Source: Streptomyces endocoffeicus (GTDB taxonomy: Bacteria; Actinomycetota; Actinomycetes; Streptomycetales; Streptomycetaceae). Taken from it: DNA of 41,013 nt. The stretch is taken from assembly GCF_016741935.1 (NCBI RefSeq), contig NZ_JAERRG010000054.1:1-41013 (forward strand), read 5' to 3'. Under the pieces are notes generated by a model that was given only the letters and a program-made list of their open reading frames with translations, was not told the DNA's origin and searched no databases. Of this stretch, positions 37,740 through 41,013 are shown piece after piece. Each line of letters opens with the position of its first letter. Position 1 is the stretch's first letter. The position numbers and the translations under genes are program-made.

Positions 37740-38045
37740 TCACCAGGACGACTTCGTCACCCCCGGCAGGAATCCGGCGTGGGCCTGCTCGCGCACGTTG
37801 ACGCGGGAGAGGCCGAACTTGCGCAGGTGACCGCGGGGGCGGCCGTCCACGCTGTCACGGTTGCGCACGCGGGTCGCGCTCGCGTCCCTGGGCTGCCGGC
37901 GGAGTTCCGCCTGCGCGGCCGCCTTCTCGTCGTCCGTGGTGCTCGGCGAGACCAGGACGGCTTTGAGTTCGGCGCGCCGCTGCGCGTAGCGGGCCACGAT
38001 CAGCTTCCGCTTCTCGTTCTTCGCGATCTTGCTCTTCTTCGCCAT
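37740..38045 (-). CDS. rpsN: 30S ribosomal protein S14, zinc-independent paralogue
   Basis: A 101-residue S14 with the long form MAKKSKIAKNEKRK..RRAELK and the C-terminal NRDSVDGRPRGHLRKFGLSR followed by TKSSW. It has no CxxC zinc-ribbon cysteines, so it is the C-minus paralogue that replaces the zinc-binding S14 when zinc is scarce. It overlaps the L28 gene by one base and shares its promoter, which carries a Zur-like box. Zur control of such paralogues is well established in Streptomyces. Confidence 0.95.
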   Translation of the reverse strand: MAKKSKIAKNEKRKLIVARYAQRRAELKAVLVSPSTTDDEKAAAQAELRRQPRDASATRVRNRDSVDGRPRGHLRKFGLSRVNVREQAHAGFLPGVTKSSW

Positions 38046-38281
38046 CAGACACGCTCCCCGCGGGCTCGGATTCGGGCGACGGCGGCCTCGATGCCGATCG
38101 CGTCCACGGTCTTGATGGCGCGCGCGCTCAGGCGCAGCCGCACGTGGCGCCCCTCGCTGGGCAGCCAGTACCGCTTGTTCTGGATGTTCGGGTCGAAGCG
38201 GCGCGAGGTGCGCCGATGCGAGTGGGAGATCTTCTTGCCGAAGACCGGCTTGGCGCCGGTCAGTTGGCAGTGGGCAGACAT
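38045..38281 (-). CDS. rpmB: 50S ribosomal protein L28, zinc-independent paralogue
   Basis: A 78-residue L28: MSAHCQLTGAKPVFGKKISHSHRRTSRRF, FDPNIQNKRYWLP and LRLSARAIKTVDAIG. There is a single cysteine and no CxxC pairs, the C-minus type. AGAAAGG lies about ten bases before the ATG at 38281; the frame is open 15 codons further upstream, but that would cover the Zur-like box. It is the first gene of the leftward rpmB-rpsN unit, divergent from rpmG. Confidence 0.95.
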   Translation of the reverse strand: MSAHCQLTGAKPVFGKKISHSHRRTSRRFDPNIQNKRYWLPSEGRHVRLRLSARAIKTVDAIGIEAAVARIRARGERV

Positions 38282-38316
38282 ACGGGTTCGGCCTTTCTGC
38301 ACCTGCGTATCGGTAA

Positions 38317-38331
38317 TGGAAATCATTGTCG
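38317..38331. promoter_or_regulatory. Zur-like box between rpmB and rpmG
   Basis: TGGAAATCATTGTCG matches the remembered Zur consensus at 12 of 15 positions. It lies 35 bases before the L28 ATG and 12 bases before the L33 ATG. A TATGCT at 38333-38338 could be the -10 element for L33, which would make that mRNA nearly or fully leaderless. The site is suited to repress both directions. Confidence 0.75.
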
Positions 38332-38343
38332 TATGCTACCCGC

Positions 38344-38646
38344 ATGGCTCGCAACGAACTACGCCCGATCATCAAGCTCCGCTCCACCGCCGACACCGGC
38401 TACACGTACGTGACCCGCAAGAACCGCCGGAACAACCCGGATCGGCTGGTCCTCAGGAAGTTCGACCCCATTGCTCAACCACCTGCTGTCGAACCGCGAG
38501 GGACTGCGGGTCGCCGTCATCGTGAACGACATGAGCGAGACCAACATCGACGCCGCGCTGGTGCGCGGCAGCGAGGCCGCCCTCTCACGCACGGAGGAAC
38601 GGCTGGTCGAGATGACCAACGGCTGCATCTGCTGCACGCTCCGTGA
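38344..38646 (+). pseudogene. rpmG: 50S ribosomal protein L33 (zinc-independent), 3' end replaced by out-of-frame cobW sequence
   Basis: The first 42 or so codons are a normal C-minus L33: MARNELRPIIKLRS, TGYTYVTRKNRRNNPD and LVLRKFDPIA. A full-length L33 has about 54 residues ending near RRHVDFREE. Here the sequence passes into the cobW remnant at about 38467-38473, and the frame runs on for some 58 unrelated residues to a stop at 38646. The protein would be 100 residues with a foreign tail. Most of the rRNA-contacting part remains, so it may still work. A deletion joining rpmG and cobW explains the junction. Confidence 0.85.
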
Positions 38647-39103
38647 CGATCTCCTCGAAGAGGTGGACCGCTTCGCCCGGGAGGGACGCTTCGACTACCT
38701 CCTGATCGAGTCCAGCGGCATCTCCGAGCCCATGCCGGTCGCCGCCACCTTCTCCTTCGCACGCGACGACGGGGCGACGCTCGACGACCTCACCCGACTG
38801 GACACCATGGTCACCGTGGTGGACGCGGCCAACTTCCTGGCCGAGCTGGGCACCGGCGACGAACTCGCCGAGCGGGGCCTCGCCCCCTTCGAGGACGACA
38901 AGCGCACGGTGAGCGACCTGCTGATCGACCAGGTCGAGTTCGCCGACGTGATCGTCCTGAACAAGCTCGACCTCGTCGACGGCGCCTCCGCCGAGCGGCT
39001 GCGCGGCGTCCTCGCCCGGCTCAACCCGGGCGCACGCCTCGTCGAGGCGGTCCGCGGGCAGGTGCGCGCCTCGGACGTGCTCGGAACCGGCCTGTTCGAC
39101 CTC
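38467..39103 (+). pseudogene. cobW/yciC-type GTPase remnant lacking both ends
   Basis: Homology to the COG0523 zinc metallochaperone GTPases begins at LLNHLLSNREGLRVAVIVND, just after the place where the Walker A GxxxxGKT should be. It continues with the metal-site GCICC (TNGCICCTLRDDL), ESSGISEPMPVA, VVDAANFL and the G4 motif NKLDL. It ends near GTGLFDLL, where IS4-type sequence takes over. With no start codon, no P-loop and no C-terminal domain it cannot be functional. A Zur-regulated cobW gene next to these ribosomal paralogues is the normal arrangement in Streptomyces; from memory, a zinc-independent L31 gene lies between rpmG and cobW there and is missing here. Confidence 0.85.
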
Positions 39104-39671
39104 CTGCGGGCGATGCGGGCGCAGGACGCGGCTGTCCAGCATCGTGGCCTTGATCGAGAAGTACGTGGTCTCGGCCTGCCACCTCTCGTGGTAGAGAGCG
39201 ACGAGTTCGCGGGCGGGGTAGCGGGCGGGGTCCGTGAGGGATGCGCCTGGCCCCGGACCGGCACAAAAACTCCGCTCCGGCGGACCGGAGTCGGAGCAGG
39301 AAGGGGTAACCGGCTACCGGCCCGGCCAGCGTCTCAAACAATGCCTGGAACGGTGCGGCTCCCACCCGGCGACGTGCCCGGCACAGCGCCGAGGTACACG
39401 GCCGCACCAGGGCGAGGGCGTCGAGGCTCGCGACGGGTTTGCTCCACACCGCTCGGTAGCCGCACCGCTCGAACAGTGCCAGCGCCAGGACGAAGTACAC
39501 CACCACCCGCGAGGGCAGCAGCCTGACCCGCTTCCGGACCGTGCCGGTCTCTTCCAGTACCGCATCGACCAGGGCGAAGTCGACCACCTGGGTCAACTCC
39601 CCGAGGTGTCCCGGCGCGAACACGCCCTTGGCTACCGCGATCTCGCGGGTGAGGACAGACTGCCCCTGCAA
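39075..39671 (-). pseudogene. IS4-type transposase remnant
   Basis: The N-terminal part is readable from a possible TTG at 39671: FAPGHLGELTQVVDFALVDA, LEETGTVRKRVRLLPSRVVV and YFVLALALFERCGYRAVW, the usual start of Streptomyces IS4-family transposases. The middle with the first catalytic acids is missing or scrambled around 39240-39330. In another frame the C-terminal signature ARYPARELVALYHERWQ continues with AETTYFSIKATMLDS (about 39220-39110), which contains the Y-(2)-R-(3)-E-like region. It ends against the cobW remnant. It is an internally deleted, frameshifted and inactive element. Confidence 0.75.
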
Positions 39672-39726
39672 CGGAACTCCTTGATCAACTCTCTTGGCAG
39701 AAGGTTGATCTACCGGAGTTCCGTTG
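39669..39726. repeat. Long inverted repeat near the IS4 remnant start
   Basis: Outer arms CAACGGAACTCC (39669-39680) and GGAGTTCCGTTG (39715-39726) are perfectly complementary over 12 bases. Inside them GATCAAC (39683-39689) pairs with GTTGATC. The hairpin overlaps the start of the transposase remnant and could be an IS end, or a structure that shields the transposase from outside transcription. Confidence 0.6.
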
Positions 39727-39803
39727 CGTCGTTCAACCCCCTTGACACGTCACCGCCAGGCCAAAGTCAACGGTGTTGGCACTGGAGTACTAGGCTGCGT
39801 GCC

Positions 39804-40197
39804 ATGGAATCCGTGATCGACGTCCTCGCCGCCCGCGACATCGACCGCCTGAGGCCGCTCTGGCTCCAATTGCAGGCCCACCACCGGCGGGTCGGGAGTC
39901 ACCTGGAGGCCGTGGCGCCCATGCGCGCACCTGAGGACACCTGGCGAGTGCGGCGCGACCTGTACGTGGAGTGGCTGCGGTCGCCCCTTACGCGGGCGTT
40001 CACCGCGGGCGGCGGGGATCGCCTGCTGGGCTACGCGATGGTCCGGGTCGCTGAGTCGCCGGGCTCATGGCAGTGGGGCGAGCGGGTGGGTGTCCTGGAG
40101 ACGCTCGTGGTCGATACCGATGCCCGCGGCGCGGGCATCGGCCAGGCCCTCGTATCGGCTGCCCGCGACCATTTGGCGCAGCATGGCGTCAAGGTAT
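39804..40197 (+). pseudogene. GNAT N-acetyltransferase, 3'-truncated
   Basis: From the ATG at 39804 the protein reads MESVIDVLAARDIDRLRPLW, then LETLVVDTDARGAGIGQALV (acetyl-CoA motif) and SAARDHLAQHGVK. After that, near 40197, the last strands and helix of the GNAT fold are absent. The following DNA reads, in another frame, as a charged helix (ESEAAEKARRHAEDKERRRQQ) from a different gene, and then as the antisense of the DUF6308-like remnant. The frame stays open to 40805 only by chance. The family is clear; the function is lost or doubtful. Confidence 0.7.
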
Positions 40198-40274
40198 CGA
40201 GTCCGAGGCCGCCGAGAAAGCGCGCCGCCACGCCGAGGACAAGGAACGCCGCCGCCAGCAGCGCACCGGCAGGC

Positions 40275-40895
40275 GCCGTTGTCCGCCCGCAGGACCGCAG
40301 CCAGCGCGGCCCAGAAGGAGTGGTCCACCTTCGGTCGCTCGAACAGCTCCTTGATGCGGATATCGTAGATGGGGATGAGGTGGGGACGCTTGCGGGCCAG
40401 CAATTTGCCTGCGACAACCGGGCCGCTACCGTCGGGCTTGCTGGGGTACCGTTTGGTGCCGACCAGGCGTTCCCACAACTCCCATGCGGGTCCGCCCTCC
40501 TCGATAAGCGCATCGCTTCCAGGATTCTCCAAGCGCGCGTCACGAGGGATGAGCGACAGCAGGCGCGCCCAGTTCCCATCGGGGTCGGTCAGCAGGTTCA
40601 TCGCCCCGTGTGGCCTGAGGGAGACACTGAGCAGGGTGATGGCCACCAGGTCGTTGCTGTCGAAGCGGTCCACGACGTGCTCAACGTCCCCGCCCCCGAA
40701 AGCCGCCGCCAACGCATACGCCTTTGCTACGCCTTTTTGAGGTTGGGGGTGGCTGGGGGACGTGGTCCAGGCGTGGGTATCGGTGCCGTTGCCGACACTG
40801 CCTGATCCTGTTGCCCATTTACTGTTTGTGCTGGTCGGGGTGTTGATCGTTGCGGCAGGCTGGTCTCGTGGCCGGTCCTTTTCGTTCCCGGTCAC
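40275..40895 (-). pseudogene. DUF6308-like protein, 3'-truncated
   Basis: The minus-strand frame shows FDSNDLVAITLLSVSLRP, then DPDGNWARLLSLIPRDA, GGPAWELWERLV, VVAGKLLARKRPHLIPIYD and HSFWAALAAVLRAD. This is the conserved core of a Streptomyces protein family of unknown function, which I remember as DUF6308. Similarity stops near 40275, where the sequence turns into the charged-helix and GNAT material. The start is uncertain: residues before VAKAYALAAAF are low-complexity, so the true start may lie near 40730 or be lost. Confidence 0.55.
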
Positions 40896-40911
40896 GGAGT
40901 GGGAGGGGCCC

Positions 40912-41013
40912 GTGTCGATGGAGCCGCGGTCGTGGCCGGAGCCGGCGCCGGAGGTAGCGCGGGCAGTGAGGGCAAAGTACCCGGGACGTCAGGTGCCGCT
41001 GCCGGTCGTGGTG
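40912..41013 (+). CDS. Start of a probable transposase (IS1182/IS5-like), partial
   Basis: From the GTG at 40912, 34 codons run off the right edge: VSMEPRSWPEPAPEVARAVR, then AKYPGRQVPLPVVV. A strong GGGAGGGG lies three bases upstream. The RPxxWPE..PEVARAVRA pattern resembles the N terminus of Streptomyces IS1182-type transposases, but the piece is too short to be sure. Confidence 0.4.
   Translation, partial: MSMEPRSWPEPAPEVARAVRAKYPGRQVPLPVVV

Noticed and set aside
37551..38525. A 324-codon plus-strand frame
   Set aside because: It is antisense to the clear S14 and L28 genes and crosses their terminator and promoter.

Overview
The window is high-GC actinobacterial DNA, almost certainly Streptomyces. 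GTG starts are common, genes overlap by four bases (GTGA/ATGA), and the gene families are typical of that genus. Its core is a salicylate-capped nonribosomal peptide metallophore cluster. Gene content and order match what I remember of the coelibactin locus of S. coelicolor (about SCO7676-SCO7691), a Zur (zinc uptake regulator)-controlled cluster. That comparison is from memory and was not run here.

Layout. (1) 1-1003: start of a UBP-type zinc-finger gene and a badly deleted clpB remnant, which form the left edge. (2) 1080-24600, all on the minus strand and largely translationally coupled: trimodular NRPS (ArCP-Cy-A-PCP-Cy-A-PCP), terminal NRPS (Cy-A-MT-PCP-TE), saccharopine-dehydrogenase-like reductase, thiazolinyl imide reductase fused to a methyltransferase, P450, type II thioesterase, methyltransferase, two YbtP/YbtQ-like ABC half-transporters and salicylate synthase. 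(3) 24782-26449, plus strand: aryl-AMP ligase, divergent from the NRPS genes across a palindromic Zur-like box. (4) 26525-31860, minus strand: Zur-boxed operon of ferredoxin, Tat/lipoprotein solute-binding protein, two Dpp/Nik-type permeases and a double ATPase. (5) 32013-37531: a GNAT gene, a Zur-boxed methyltransferase, and an operon of three PLP enzymes (type III decarboxylase, cysteine synthase-rhodanese fusion, class V desulfurase) behind two abutting Zur-like boxes. (6) 37740-38646: zinc-independent ribosomal proteins S14 and L28, divergent from L33 across another Zur-like box. (7) 38467-41013: decayed edge with a cobW remnant, an IS4-type transposase remnant, a truncated GNAT gene, a truncated DUF6308-like gene and the start of a probable transposase.

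How it works together (inference). Chorismate is converted to salicylate, which the ligase activates and loads on the ArCP. The A-domain specificity residues read DLWQLGLVHK (nearest to Thr), DLYNLSMIWK (Cys) and DLYNLSLIWK (Cys). The three Cy domains would therefore build a hydroxyphenyl-(methyl)oxazoline-thiazoline-thiazoline/thiazolidine acid, which is reduced and methylated in cis and in trans. Two different ABC importers could recover the metal complex. The Zur-like boxes and the adjacent zinc-sparing ribosomal proteins point to zinc as the cognate metal. The least explained part is the three-gene PLP cassette, which shares the inferred zinc control but has no obvious step in the NRPS pathway.
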